Assembly: GCF_013407855.1 (NCBI RefSeq)
Contig: NZ_JACBZH010000001.1
Location: 4,526,001 to 4,590,000 of the forward strand
DNA length: 64,000 bases
Reading direction: 5' to 3'
Source of the DNA: Actinopolymorpha rutila
Lineage (GTDB): Bacteria; Actinomycetota; Actinomycetes; Propionibacteriales; Actinopolymorphaceae
Below the pieces are notes generated by a model. It searched no databases. It was not told where the DNA came from and was given only the letters and a program-made list of their open reading frames with translations. Made by a program: the position numbers and the translations under genes. Positions 8,072 through 17,090 of the stretch are shown here, piece after piece. Position 1 is the stretch's first letter; each line of letters opens with the position of its first letter.

Positions 8072-10189
8072 TCACGTGTGCTTGGCGGGGTCGTCCCAGT
8101 AGTAGACCTCCGGGTCGTACACCGCGGGTGTGGGGTGCGCCCAGGTGTTGACCATGCCACCCTGCGCCAGCTGTTCGCGGGTCGGGACGTTGTGCAGGTC
8201 GCGCTTGCTCATCGTCACCTGCGGATAGTTGGCGACGGTACCCATGAAGAACGGCCCGTCCTGGATGTGGATCTTGATCATGTCCCACACGATCTTCGTC
8301 CGCGCCACACCGTCAACCTCGCCTTTCGCCTTGGCGTAGCCGGCCCACAGCTTCGCGATCGGGCTGCCGGGCTCGGCGTCCACGCGGGGCGGCGTCCGCT
8401 TCCACGGGTCGACGTTGAGCTGCTGCTTCTCCTTCGCCGTACCCCGCAGCGTCCACATCTGCCCGTGCAGCGGCGCCCACCGGGCGGGCTCGATCGGCAC
8501 GAACCACCAGGGACCGGTGATGTGGTCGGGGCCGTCGCCGACCTCCCACGAGCTCTGCGACATCAACTGGCCGTTGTTCCACTTGTCGCCGAAACTCTCC
8601 GGGGCCATCGGGTTGATCTTCACGGTGACGCCGATCGCCTCCCAGTCGCGCTTGAGGAGGTCGTTCTTCTTCCGGTGCTCATCGCTCACGTCGGCCGGCA
8701 CGTCGATACGGACCACCAGATCGTCGCCACCACCGGGCATCTTGCGCTTTCCGTCCGGACCCATCTTCGCGCCGATCTCGTCCAGCATCTGCTTCGCGCG
8801 CTCGGGATCGTGCTTGACGTAGGCGTCCCGCCACTGGTGGTAGACCTTCTGTCCCTGCTCGCCCTGGTACTCCTGCGCCTTGGGGCTGTAGGTGCCGGTG
8901 GTCTTCTCCCCCGTGTTGAAGTAGACCGCCTTCTGCGCCTCGGAACGATTGAAGGCGAACGACAGCGCCTGGCGAAACTTCGGGTTGCGGATGAGCTGAC
9001 GCATCTTGGGCTCGGGATAGTCGTAGTTGAAGAAGAACACCGACCCCGTGCCCGACCCGCTGTCCCACAGGTAGACGTTCATGTTGTGGCGGTTCTGCGT
9101 CCGCTTCATGCCGGAGATGTCGCCGAGCCCGATCGGGACGAACGCCCCGTGGACGTAGTCGAGCTTGCCCTCCTGGATCTGCAGCTTGCGCACCTCCGGC
9201 TCCTGGACGACGTTGAACACGAACTCGTCCACGTACGGCAGTTGCGCCCCGGACCGGTCGACACACCAGTAGTACGGGTTGCGCTCCAGCACGACCCGGC
9301 GTCCCTCGGAGTAGGTCTTTGTCCGCCACCCGGTCAGGGTCGGGCACTTCGGGTCCATCACCCAGTTGAGGTGCTGGTCGTGCTTCTCGAACCAGTTCTT
9401 GGCGGTGACGGCCTTGTTGTAGCGGGGATGCCACTGCTTCAGGTAGTGCTTTGGCAGGAACCAGTCGCCGGTGTCGACACCGTTGGCCAGCAGGGCCGGA
9501 GTGAGCGGCGTCGGGCTGTCGAAGGTGAGAACGAGCGTCAGGTCGTCCGGTGCGGTCAGCTTCATCGCCGTGCCCGAGCCCGACCTGCCCGAGTCCGGCG
9601 GAAGTGCTGGGTGCACGTCGTTGACGACCATGTCCTCCCACCAGTACAACGCGTCGGACGCGGCCAGCGGCTGGCCGTCGGACCACTTCAGTCCCTTGCG
9701 CAGGTGCAGGGTCCAGGTCGACGCGTCGTCGTTGGACTCCCACGACTCCACCAGGCCGGGCCCGATGTCGAGGCCGTCGTTGAGCCAGCGCAGCGGTGAA
9801 CGGCCGTACAGGTGCTCGTTGATGATCCCGCTGTCGGAGGCGTCGGTAGGCGCGGACATCGTGCCGCCGTACTTGCCCTCGGTGCACCACCTGTGCGGGA
9901 TGACGTACGGCTTCTCCGGCAGGCGTTCCTTCAGCGCCGGCAGCGAACCGCTCTTCACCTGGGCGGCCAGCGCCGGCGACTCGCGCAGCTTGGACGGCAC
10001 CGGGACCGGCTTGCGTTCGGACCCCTTCGTCGAGGTGCCGGTGCTCGCGGCGCGCGGCTTTCCTCCCTCACCGGACTTCGTGCTCGAACTGCACGCACCG
10101 GTCAGTGCCGTCACCGCCGTCAGTGCCGAGGCGTACAACACCGTACGCCGGCTGGGCTTGCCGACCGGTCGACCGAAGTCGTGGTGCAT
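8072..10189 (-). CDS. Family 5 (oligopeptide-type) ABC transporter solute-binding lipoprotein
   Basis: 705 residues. The N-terminus has twin arginines (R14-R15), a hydrophobic stretch and the lipobox LTGAC with Cys33, so export by Tat and lipid anchoring outside the membrane are predicted. The mature part is an SBP_bac_5 protein (EWSDG-like KWSDGQPL, YSPKAQEYQ, FNRSEA), binding peptides or oligosaccharides. At about 700 residues it is in the longer actinobacterial subgroup. No permease or ATPase genes are adjacent, so it is a solo gene that must use a transporter encoded elsewhere. GGGAGG lies five bases before the ATG and a good promoter is seen 30 bases upstream. Confidence 0.9.
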   Translation of the reverse strand: MHHDFGRPVGKPSRRTVLYASALTAVTALTGACSSSTKSGEGGKPRAASTGTSTKGSERKPVPVPSKLRESPALAAQVKSGSLPALKERLPEKPYVIPHRWCTEGKYGGTMSAPTDASDSGIINEHLYGRSPLRWLNDGLDIGPGLVESWESNDDASTWTLHLRKGLKWSDGQPLAASDALYWWEDMVVNDVHPALPPDSGRSGSGTAMKLTAPDDLTLVLTFDSPTPLTPALLANGVDTGDWFLPKHYLKQWHPRYNKAVTAKNWFEKHDQHLNWVMDPKCPTLTGWRTKTYSEGRRVVLERNPYYWCVDRSGAQLPYVDEFVFNVVQEPEVRKLQIQEGKLDYVHGAFVPIGLGDISGMKRTQNRHNMNVYLWDSGSGTGSVFFFNYDYPEPKMRQLIRNPKFRQALSFAFNRSEAQKAVYFNTGEKTTGTYSPKAQEYQGEQGQKVYHQWRDAYVKHDPERAKQMLDEIGAKMGPDGKRKMPGGGDDLVVRIDVPADVSDEHRKKNDLLKRDWEAIGVTVKINPMAPESFGDKWNNGQLMSQSSWEVGDGPDHITGPWWFVPIEPARWAPLHGQMWTLRGTAKEKQQLNVDPWKRTPPRVDAEPGSPIAKLWAGYAKAKGEVDGVARTKIVWDMIKIHIQDGPFFMGTVANYPQVTMSKRDLHNVPTREQLAQGGMVNTWAHPTPAVYDPEVYYWDDPAKHT

Positions 10190-10218
10190 CGTGGCCTCCC
10201 TCGCCGCAGGTGCCCCGG

Positions 10219-10248
10219 ATTATTGGCCCCGGTTCGTCTGCTGTGCAA
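10219..10248 (-). promoter_or_regulatory. Candidate promoter of the solute-binding gene
   Basis: On the minus strand TTGCAC, an 18-base spacer and AATAAT form a sigma-70-like promoter ending 30 bases before the ATG. This short AT-rich island stands out in the GC-rich surroundings. Confidence 0.5.
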
Positions 10249-10335
10249 GGGATTGCGATGTATGCCAGGGGCGACGCGCCGAGCCGTGTCATGTCTCGGC
10301 CACGTCGCGGCCGCCGCCGGTCACCGGTCGAACGG

Positions 10336-10815
10336 CTAGGGCAGCTCCGTCCACAGCCAGGCTGCCGGAGCCGTCTCGACGCCGTCGGCACCTGCCGGCA
10401 CGGTCGCCGGGCGCGTGGTGAGCCGGCGGCCGTGGACCAGCTGCAGCCGGATCCGGACGAACGCCGATGTCTCGTCGCCGTCCTTCCACGCCGGAGGCAG
10501 TGAGTGGCCGGCGAGGTACCGGCACGGGTCGGTCACCAGGACGGCCGAGCCCACCCCGGTCACGGTCCAGCCGTCACACAGGTCCGAGCTCACGCTGTCG
10601 ACCTCGAACGCCACGATCGTCTGGTCGAGCGTGTTCGCCAGCGAGGATCCCGGTGCCGTCCGGACCACGGCGGACGTACCCACCATCACGTACGCCACCG
10701 GTTCCACCTCCGGCAATGCGTTGTGAGTGTGGACGACCCGCCCCGTGAACGTCTCGTTCAGCAGGTGCAGGCACTCGGCCTGGGAGAGTTCGACCGCTTG
10801 CTGGTTGTGGCTCAT
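10336..10815 (-). CDS. PNPOx-like (pyridoxamine 5'-phosphate oxidase family) flavin-binding protein
   Basis: 159 residues with the split-barrel fold typical of small actinobacterial PNPOx/FMN- or F420-binding proteins: ETFTGRVV near the start, a central PVAYVM strand, the AFEVDSV strand and the WTVTGVGSA motif of the dimer core. Members bind FMN, heme or F420 and reduce or sense small molecules; the true substrate here is unknown. It lies 11 bases downstream of the GH13 glucosidase gene on the same strand and may be co-transcribed with it, without any obvious functional link. Confidence 0.75.
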   Translation of the reverse strand: MSHNQQAVELSQAECLHLLNETFTGRVVHTHNALPEVEPVAYVMVGTSAVVRTAPGSSLANTLDQTIVAFEVDSVSSDLCDGWTVTGVGSAVLVTDPCRYLAGHSLPPAWKDGDETSAFVRIRLQLVHGRRLTTRPATVPAGADGVETAPAAWLWTELP

Positions 10816-10826
10816 GGCGGGCTCCC

Positions 10827-12824
10827 TCAGATCCCTTCGGTATCCGCGTCGTCGGCGGTGACGTCGTTGGTGTGGTCTGCGTTGATGGGGGTGTCGTGGT
10901 GGTACCAGACGGTGGTGTTGGGGGGGATGGTGTCGGTGGGGTGGGGGGTGGGGTGGGTGGTGAGGATGGGTTGGCCGGGGTGGGGGTGGGGTGTGGGGAT
11001 GGGGTGGTTGGTGGTGTTGGTGTAGGTGGTGAGGTGGGTGCCGCGGGACAGGGCGAGGAGTCCGGGTGGGGTGTTGTTGTGCCAGGTGAGGGTGGTGGTG
11101 GTCAGGTCGGGGATGGTGCGGCGGAGGGCGAGGGCTTGGCGGTAGAGGTTGAGGGTGGAGGTGGTGGTGTGGTGTTGGGTGTCGGCGGCGAGGTCGGCCC
11201 AGGTGGGGGGTTGGGGTAGCCAGGCGGGGGTGGTGGTGGCGGGTGGGGAGAAGCCGTGGTGGTGGTCGGGGCTGGTGGTCCAGGGCAGGGGGACGCGGCA
11301 GCCGTCGCGGCCGGGGCGGGTGCCGTTGCTGCGGTGGTACATGGGGTCCTTGATGAGGCTGGGGGGCAGGTCGAGGACGTCGGGCAGGCCGAGTTCTTCG
11401 CCTTGGTAGAGGTAGACCGCTCCGGGTAGGGCGAGCATCAGCGCGGCGGCGGCGCGGGCGCGGGCGAGCCCGATCTGGGCGGGGTCTGTTCCGGCGGGCA
11501 GGTCCTCGTCGTGGGTGGGGGTGTGGCGGGTGACCGAGCGGGGCAGGTCGTGGTTGTTGGCGACCCAGGCCACGCCTGCGGGGTGGTGCCTCAGGGCGGT
11601 GTCGATGACGCTGCGGTAGGTCTGGGCGTCGAAGCGGGCGTGGGCGAAGGGGAAGCAGAAGGTGTGGTGGAGTTCCCCGGGCCGGGTGTAGTCACCGACG
11701 GCGGCGGGGTCGGTCAGCCCGACCTCACCGATCAGGAGCCGGTCTCGCCCGTCGGCGGCGGTGTAGTCGCGGACCAGGCGCCGCCAGGAGCGCCACACCT
11801 GGTGCACGGCCGGCTGGTTCCAGGCGTTGGGGTTGACCGGGTCTCCGGTGGCCTCGTCCGCGGCCGCGTCGGGGTGGTCGGGCAGGCCGGCCTTCTTGTG
11901 CAGGCCCTGGGCCACGTCGACCCGGAATCCGTCCACTCCGCGGTCCAGCCAGAACCGCAGCACGTGTTCGAAGTGGGCGGGCACGTCGGGGTGGGTCCAG
12001 TTGAAGTCGGGTTGTTCGGCGGCGAAGGTGTGCAGGTACCACTGCCCCGGGGTCCCGTCGGGTTCGCTGATCCGGGTCCAGGCCGGGCCACCGAAGATGG
12101 ACCGCCAGTTGTTCGGCGGCTGGTTGCCGCCGGGGCCGCGGCCGTCGGCGAAGTGGAACCGGGCCCGCGCCGGGCTGCCCGGCCCGGCGGCCAGCGCCGC
12201 GGTGAACCAGGGGTGAGCGATCGAGGCGTGGTTGGGCACCACATCCAAGATCACCCGGATCCCGTGCCCGTGCGCCGCTGCGACCAGATCGTCGAAACCC
12301 TCCAGCGACCCATACGCCGGGTCGACCGCGCAGTGATCGGCCACGTCATAACCATGATCATGGCCAGGAGAGGCGTAGAACGGGTTCAACCACAAACCAT
12401 CCACACCCAGACCCGCCAGATACGGCAACTTCTCCACCACACCCGCCAGATCCCCCACACCATCACCATCAGCATCACAAAAACTCCGCACATACACCTG
12501 ATACACAACCGCCCGACGCCACCACTCCGAACCCACCGACGACGACACCAGGGAGTCGAGCGCGGAGGAGTCGTGCGAGGAAAAGTCGAACGCGGAAGAG
12601 CCGAACGCGGAGGAGCGGTACGAGGTGGTGCCGGCGGCGGTCGGCCGCACGGTCGAACCTTCCAGCGCGGGCACGGTGGTCGGCAGCGGCGCGAGCGACG
12701 CCCGGGTCGCCGGAAGCGTGCACCGCCGGCGGGTGGACCGGGTGACGTTCCTGTGCGCCTCGGACGTCGCGGGGGTCGTGGCCGGCGCGGTGACCGCGGT
12801 GCTGGTGCGCTGTGAGGTCCTCAT
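10827..12824 (-). CDS. GH13 alpha-glucosidase / oligo-1,6-glucosidase
   Basis: 665 residues from the ATG at 12824; 12866 is an alternative start. The TIM barrel begins at about residue 100 (WWRRAVVYQVYVRSF). It has the catalytic set of GH13: nucleophile Asp303 in GFRVDVAQ, acid/base Glu367 in IGEVGL and Asp426 in NNHD. It cleaves alpha-glucosidic bonds of short oligosaccharides in the cytoplasm. Two oddities are present. About 100 residues of low-complexity Ser/Thr/Ala sequence precede the barrel, including repeated SSAF/SSAL units. The C-terminal 100 residues are extremely rich in Pro, His and Thr. The coding strand switches from G/T-rich in the 5' part to C/A-rich in the 3' part, unlike every neighbour. 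Confidence 0.85.
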   Translation of the reverse strand: MRTSQRTSTAVTAPATTPATSEAHRNVTRSTRRRCTLPATRASLAPLPTTVPALEGSTVRPTAAGTTSYRSSAFGSSAFDFSSHDSSALDSLVSSSVGSEWWRRAVVYQVYVRSFCDADGDGVGDLAGVVEKLPYLAGLGVDGLWLNPFYASPGHDHGYDVADHCAVDPAYGSLEGFDDLVAAAHGHGIRVILDVVPNHASIAHPWFTAALAAGPGSPARARFHFADGRGPGGNQPPNNWRSIFGGPAWTRISEPDGTPGQWYLHTFAAEQPDFNWTHPDVPAHFEHVLRFWLDRGVDGFRVDVAQGLHKKAGLPDHPDAAADEATGDPVNPNAWNQPAVHQVWRSWRRLVRDYTAADGRDRLLIGEVGLTDPAAVGDYTRPGELHHTFCFPFAHARFDAQTYRSVIDTALRHHPAGVAWVANNHDLPRSVTRHTPTHDEDLPAGTDPAQIGLARARAAAALMLALPGAVYLYQGEELGLPDVLDLPPSLIKDPMYHRSNGTRPGRDGCRVPLPWTTSPDHHHGFSPPATTTPAWLPQPPTWADLAADTQHHTTTSTLNLYRQALALRRTIPDLTTTTLTWHNNTPPGLLALSRGTHLTTYTNTTNHPIPTPHPHPGQPILTTHPTPHPTDTIPPNTTVWYHHDTPINADHTNDVTADDADTEGI
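10919..11004 (+). other. Dense G-run tract with G-quadruplex potential
   Basis: Within the 3' part of the GH13 gene the plus (template) strand holds many closely spaced runs of three to six G (for example GGGGTGGGG), separated by one to a few bases. Several sets of four runs satisfy the usual G-quadruplex pattern. The coding strand therefore reads as long Pro/His/Thr codons. Confidence 0.6.
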
Positions 12825-12998
12825 GTCCTCGACCTTCGCTTCCTGGTCGGAAGGGGTGAGCTCCATCACTTGCAAGCATCGGCCTCGGAGGGGGCCGGCG
12901 TCGTCACGGCGAGCCGCCATTCCGCCGGTAGGCCTTCTGGCAGGTTGACGTACCTGCTGGCTGGTAGGCGCGAGGCACGATCTGCCGGTACGCGCGGA

Positions 12999-13017
12999 AC
13001 GGGCGGAACGCGCCCGT
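12999..13017. terminator. Hairpin downstream of the sensor kinase gene
   Basis: ACGGGCG/CGCCCGT, a perfect 7-bp stem with a 5-nt loop, 70-88 bases after the stop of the histidine kinase gene and before the GH13 gene. It would end kinase transcription; no T run follows. Confidence 0.4.
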
Positions 13018-13086
13018 CGCGATTGCGTGGAATGGGCCGCTCCCGACGGGGCGGGCCCGGGACTTCCGACCCCCCACCGGACCCGG

Positions 13087-15000
13087 TCAGGACACGGGCT
13101 GGCCGGAGCCCACCGGGAGTTCGGCGTGGATCCGGGTGCCCCTGCCCGTCGGACTGGTCACCTTCAGCACGCCGCCGAGCGCCTCGACCCGGTCCGCCAG
13201 ACCCACCAGGCCGGAGCCGTCGCCGGAGCTCGCGCCGCCCACCCCGTCGTCTCGTACGTCGACACACACCCGGCCCGCGCGTTCGAACGTGGTGACTTCC
13301 ACGTGCGAGGCCTGCGCGTGCTTCGCGGCGTTCGCGAGCGCCTCGGCGACGACGTAGTACGCCGCGACCTCGATCGGCTGCGGCAACCTCGCCTTGACAC
13401 CGAGCCCGAGTTCGACCGGAACGGCCGACCGCCTGGCCAGCGCCTTCAGTGCGGGCGCCAGGCCCGCTTCGGACAGGATCGCCGGGTGGATGCCGCGGGC
13501 CATCTCGCGGAGTTCCTCGACCGCGTCGGTGAGCCCGGTGGCCACCTCGGCCACCTCCGCGCGCACCCGGCTGTCGGGGATGTCCGCCTCGATGCCGCGC
13601 AGGTCCAGCAGCAACGACACCAGGCGCTGCTGGGCACCGTCGTGCAGGTCTCGCTCGATCCGCCTGCGTGCCCGGTCCGTGGCCGCGACCACCCGTGCCC
13701 TGGACGCCGCGAGCTCCGAACGCGCCTGTGCGTTGGCGATCGCGAGCGCGACGATCTCGGTGAAGTCGGCGAACCGCGCCTCGGCGTCCCTGGGCAGCGG
13801 CCGGTCCTTGGTGGAGAACGCGGTCAGCGCTCCCCACAGCCGGCCCTCCACCTCGATCGGGGCCGCCACCGCGGAACGCACCCCGAGTTCACGCGGACCT
13901 CGATCCTGGTCCGTCGAGCCCGCATAGCTGTCCTGCCGGGCATGACGGCCGGTACGGCGCACCTGCGCCGGCACGGTCCGCTCCCCCAGTTCCGTACGAG
14001 AACCCACGTCCGGCAGGGAAGCGTCCACCTGCCCCCACGTCGCGACCGCGGTCACGGTGCCGTCGGACTCGTACCGCAACATCACGGTGCCGTCCGCCTC
14101 GAGCAGTTGCCCGACCTCCTCGGTCACCGTGGCGAACGTCGTGTCCGGCGGAACGGCACGGGCCACGAGGGTGGACAGCCGGCGCAACGCGGTCTGCTCC
14201 TCCACCAGCTTGGCCAGCTCGTCCCGGTTGCGCTCCAGCGACTCGCCCATCGTGTTGAACGAGCGTTCCAGGGTGCGGATCTCCCCCGCCCCCGTCTCGG
14301 GCAGCCGGGCACTCAGGTCGCCGGAGGCGAGTTCGCCCGCCATCATCGCGGCCCGCCGCACCGGCCGGGCGATCGACCTGGTGAGGTACGACGCGAGCAG
14401 GGCGACCATCAGCACGGACCCGGCCATGCCTGCGATGGCCGCGACCTCCGCCCGGCGAGCAGCGGCGGCGGCACGCTCCTGCCGGACGACGGTGGCCGCA
14501 CGGGCGGAGCGGGACAACCGGCCGATCTGGGCACGGATCTCGTCGACCCGCCGTTTGCCTTCCAGCGTGATGGACAGGCCGCGGGCGGCCTTCGGGTCGC
14601 GGGCGGCGAGCGCGACCAGGGGCACCGAGTAGTCACGTACATACGACTGCGCCGAGTCGATGATCTGGTGGGCCATCCGCTCCCGGCCGGGGTTTGTGAT
14701 GAGCCCGGTCAACCGCGCACCCACCCGCGGGATCTCCGCCCGGGCCGCGTTCCACGGCTGCAGGAAACGCCCGTCGCCGGTGAGTAGGTAGCCGCGTTCG
14801 CCGGTCTCGACGTCCAGGACGAGTTCCTGCATACGGCCCGCCGTGGTCAGGACCTGCTGGGAACGCCGCGACAGCGTGGCAGCGTCACGCTGGTCCGCGA
14901 CCGCCATCAACAGCACGGCGAACACCGAGCCGAGCAGCACCGCGAGCACACAGCTCGCGACCACCAGCCGGCCGGTCAGCCCCTGCCGCAGGCGCACCAT
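13087..15000 (-). CDS. Two-component sensor histidine kinase (CHASE3-HAMP-GAF-HisKA_3)
   Basis: About 637 residues from the ATG at 15000 (an in-frame start at 15048 is possible). Two membrane segments (about residues 10-35 and 190-215) flank an extracytoplasmic CHASE3-like region. A HAMP linker, a coiled coil, a GAF domain (about 280-430) and a HisKA_3 dimerisation domain follow, with phosphoacceptor His453 in DLHDGAQQR. The ATPase domain ends the protein (VAEALANAAKHA, DDGVGG, GSGLVGL). This is the NarL-family kinase type. The divergent LuxR-type response regulator gene starts about 230 bases away and is its likely partner. Confidence 0.92.
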   Translation of the reverse strand: MVRLRQGLTGRLVVASCVLAVLLGSVFAVLLMAVADQRDAATLSRRSQQVLTTAGRMQELVLDVETGERGYLLTGDGRFLQPWNAARAEIPRVGARLTGLITNPGRERMAHQIIDSAQSYVRDYSVPLVALAARDPKAARGLSITLEGKRRVDEIRAQIGRLSRSARAATVVRQERAAAAARRAEVAAIAGMAGSVLMVALLASYLTRSIARPVRRAAMMAGELASGDLSARLPETGAGEIRTLERSFNTMGESLERNRDELAKLVEEQTALRRLSTLVARAVPPDTTFATVTEEVGQLLEADGTVMLRYESDGTVTAVATWGQVDASLPDVGSRTELGERTVPAQVRRTGRHARQDSYAGSTDQDRGPRELGVRSAVAAPIEVEGRLWGALTAFSTKDRPLPRDAEARFADFTEIVALAIANAQARSELAASRARVVAATDRARRRIERDLHDGAQQRLVSLLLDLRGIEADIPDSRVRAEVAEVATGLTDAVEELREMARGIHPAILSEAGLAPALKALARRSAVPVELGLGVKARLPQPIEVAAYYVVAEALANAAKHAQASHVEVTTFERAGRVCVDVRDDGVGGASSGDGSGLVGLADRVEALGGVLKVTSPTGRGTRIHAELPVGSGQPVS

Positions 15001-15227
15001 CGGGTCAGGTACTCCCTGTCGCACGTAGGCTGAACAGGTGCGTCGCACCGGCGTCCGGGCACACCGCCGCGGGTCCGGTTGCCGCGACGCAACCAGCGAT
15101 TGCGTACATCTTCGGAGGCATCACCACGAACTCCGCCGGCACGAGCGGGCGCCCACAGCGGCAAGGGACACAGGAAAGCGCGCCGCGACAGGTCCCTGAG
15201 CAAGCGGCCGTTGACAGCAGTGCCGCC

Positions 15228-15911
15228 ATGGGGCGGGTGGTGCTCGCCGACGACGACCTGTTGCTGCGCGAGGGAATGGCGAGCCTGCTGGGCCGCCAGG
15301 GCTTCGAGGTCGTCGGCCAGGCTGGTGATGCTGCTGACCTACTCACGATGGTTCGCGAAACTCTTCCTGATCTGGTGGTGGTCGACATCCGGATGCCGCC
15401 CACCCACACCAACGAGGGGCTGGAGGCTGCCAGGACGATCCGCGAGGAGTTCCCGCAGATCGGGATCCTGGTGCTCTCAGCATATGTCGAGGTGGAGCAC
15501 GCGACGGAACTGCTCGCCACCGGGCATAGCATCGGCTATCTGCTGAAAACCCGGGTCACCGACGTCGGCGACTTCACCGAGACGTTGCGGCGAATCGTCA
15601 AGGGGGGCTCGGTTGTCGACCCCACCCTGGTGCACGAACTCGTATCGGCGCGCCGCCGGGACGATCCGCTGGACATACTCAGCAGTCGCGAACGCGAGGT
15701 TCTCGGCCTGATGGCCGAAGGGCGGTCGAATGCCGGGATCGCCCGGCATCTGTGGGTCACCGAGGGCACGGTGGAAAAGCACGTCCAGCACATCCTGACC
15801 AAGCTGCGTCTTCCGGAGACCGGCGACGACCACCGCCGGGTGCTGGCTGTGCTGACGTTCCTCGAAGGCTCCCAGGGCGGATCCCACGGCGGTTCCCACG
15901 GCGGCTCCTAG
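15228..15911 (+). CDS. NarL/FixJ-family response regulator (REC-LuxR HTH)
   Basis: 227 residues. The receiver domain has the acidic pair in ADDD (about 8-10), phosphoacceptor Asp53 in VVVDIRMP and the conserved lysine in LLKTR. A LuxR-type helix-turn-helix (LSSREREVLGLMAEGRSNA, GTVEKHVQHI) follows at about 143-205. The last 12 residues are a GGSH repeat from a short DNA tandem repeat. It is encoded divergently from the HisKA_3 kinase, with which it should form a two-component system controlling transcription. No strong ribosome site precedes the ATG. Confidence 0.93.
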   Translation: MGRVVLADDDLLLREGMASLLGRQGFEVVGQAGDAADLLTMVRETLPDLVVVDIRMPPTHTNEGLEAARTIREEFPQIGILVLSAYVEVEHATELLATGHSIGYLLKTRVTDVGDFTETLRRIVKGGSVVDPTLVHELVSARRRDDPLDILSSREREVLGLMAEGRSNAGIARHLWVTEGTVEKHVQHILTKLRLPETGDDHRRVLAVLTFLEGSQGGSHGGSHGGS

Positions 15912-15948
15912 GACGGCGCAAGCCCGGGTTGACGGCCACGGGCCGAGG

Positions 15949-16317
15949 TCAGCCGCCGACCGCCCCGACCAGCGAGGCGATCGCCGCGGCGCTGAGGTTC
16001 GACTTGTCCAGGAAACCCGCCGCCGGACTGGACTCGATGAGGTCCTCGAAGTCGTCGGCGCTGTGGCTGGAGATCAGGATCACCGGGGAACGGCCGTCGG
16101 GGAACTCGGCCGACGTGAGCCGGCGGGCCAGGTCGAAGCCGCTCTCGCCGCGCAGGTTGATGTCGACCAGCGTCACGTCCGGGCGGAGTTCGGCCACCCG
16201 GGCGAGCGCCTCCTCCCCCGTCTGGACCATGCCGACGACGGCGACGCCCTCGCGTTCGAGGAGCGCACGCGCGGCCCGCAGATAGCGCGGGCTGTCGTCG
16301 ATGAGGAGGCAGCGCAT
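15949..16317 (-). CDS. Stand-alone response regulator receiver protein
   Basis: 122 residues consisting only of a receiver domain: IDDS near the start (acidic pair), phosphoacceptor Asp52 in TLVDINLRG, ISSHS and the conserved lysine in LDKSN. There is no output domain, so it would act as a phosphate sink, adaptor or protein-interaction switch. It converges on the LuxR-type regulator gene with a 37-bp gap, next to the HisKA_3 kinase, which makes this a three-gene signalling cluster. Confidence 0.88.
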   Translation of the reverse strand: MRCLLIDDSPRYLRAARALLEREGVAVVGMVQTGEEALARVAELRPDVTLVDINLRGESGFDLARRLTSAEFPDGRSPVILISSHSADDFEDLIESSPAAGFLDKSNLSAAAIASLVGAVGG

Positions 16318-16625
16318 GTCTTCAGCATGTCCAACGGGTGGGAGCCAGACATTCCGGCTACCCGGAAGATGCCGACGCCAGCCTCCCTGACCGGAACTGG
16401 CCTGCCGCCTCCCGCAGCCGCCTGCTCCGGTTCCGTGCCCCGCTCCGGTCCAGAGGAAACGCCACGGCGCGGCGTTCGCGGCGGAAATGCCTCAACCGTC
16501 CCGAGCGGGCAGGATGGGGGATGGTCCGGCGTACCGGACGCTACCGGACGTACGAACGCGAACCACGACGACGACTGACAACCGGCAACTGACAACCGAC
16601 GCACAGGACGCACGAAGGAGCCCCG

Positions 16626-17090
16626 ATGAGCAGCGAGGTCACGCGGTCGATCGCCGCACCGGCCGACCAGGTGTGGGACGTGCTTGCCGACGGGTGGACG
16701 TATGCCGCCTGGCTGGTGGGCGCCTCCCACATCCGCGCCGTCGACCCCAGCTGGCCCGCACCCGAGACGAAGATCCACCACAGCGTCGGGCCCTGGCCGC
16801 TGGTCCTCCAGGACGACACCAAGGTGCTGGCGGCCAAGCCCGGACAGCTTCTGGAGCTGGAGGCTCGCATCTATCCGGCCGGCGCCGCGCACGTCCGCTT
16901 CCAGCTCACCCCGCTCGGGCCGGCGCGGACGGAGGTACGGATGATCGAGGAGCTCCACCGCGGGCCGGCGCAGCACCTGCCCAAGCTCGCTCAGAAGCTG
17001 CTGCTCGCCCCGCGCAACAAGGAGTCGCTGGCCAGGCTGGCCGCCTACGTCGAGGGGCGGGCCCGCACCGCTCGTCAGCCCGCGCCGTAG
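16626..17090 (+). CDS. SRPBCC (polyketide cyclase/START-like) family protein
   Basis: 154 residues with the START-like fold: IAAPADQVWDVLAD at the N-terminus, WPLVLQDDTKVL in the middle strands and a long C-terminal helix. The family binds hydrophobic ligands and has many uses; no catalytic function can be assigned. AAGGAG lies six bases before the ATG. Its last 16 bases overlap the 3' end of the convergent oxidoreductase gene. Confidence 0.85.
   Translation: MSSEVTRSIAAPADQVWDVLADGWTYAAWLVGASHIRAVDPSWPAPETKIHHSVGPWPLVLQDDTKVLAAKPGQLLELEARIYPAGAAHVRFQLTPLGPARTEVRMIEELHRGPAQHLPKLAQKLLLAPRNKESLARLAAYVEGRARTARQPAP

Noticed and set aside
10870..11250. Possible CRISPR array in the repetitive G/T-rich tract
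   Set aside because: There are no regular repeat-spacer units; the repetition comes from Pro/His/Thr codons of the GH13 gene.
11511..12815. 434-codon plus-strand open frame inside the GH13 gene
   Set aside because: It is the antisense of the glucosidase barrel; composition is Gly/Val/Arg-rich without any motif.
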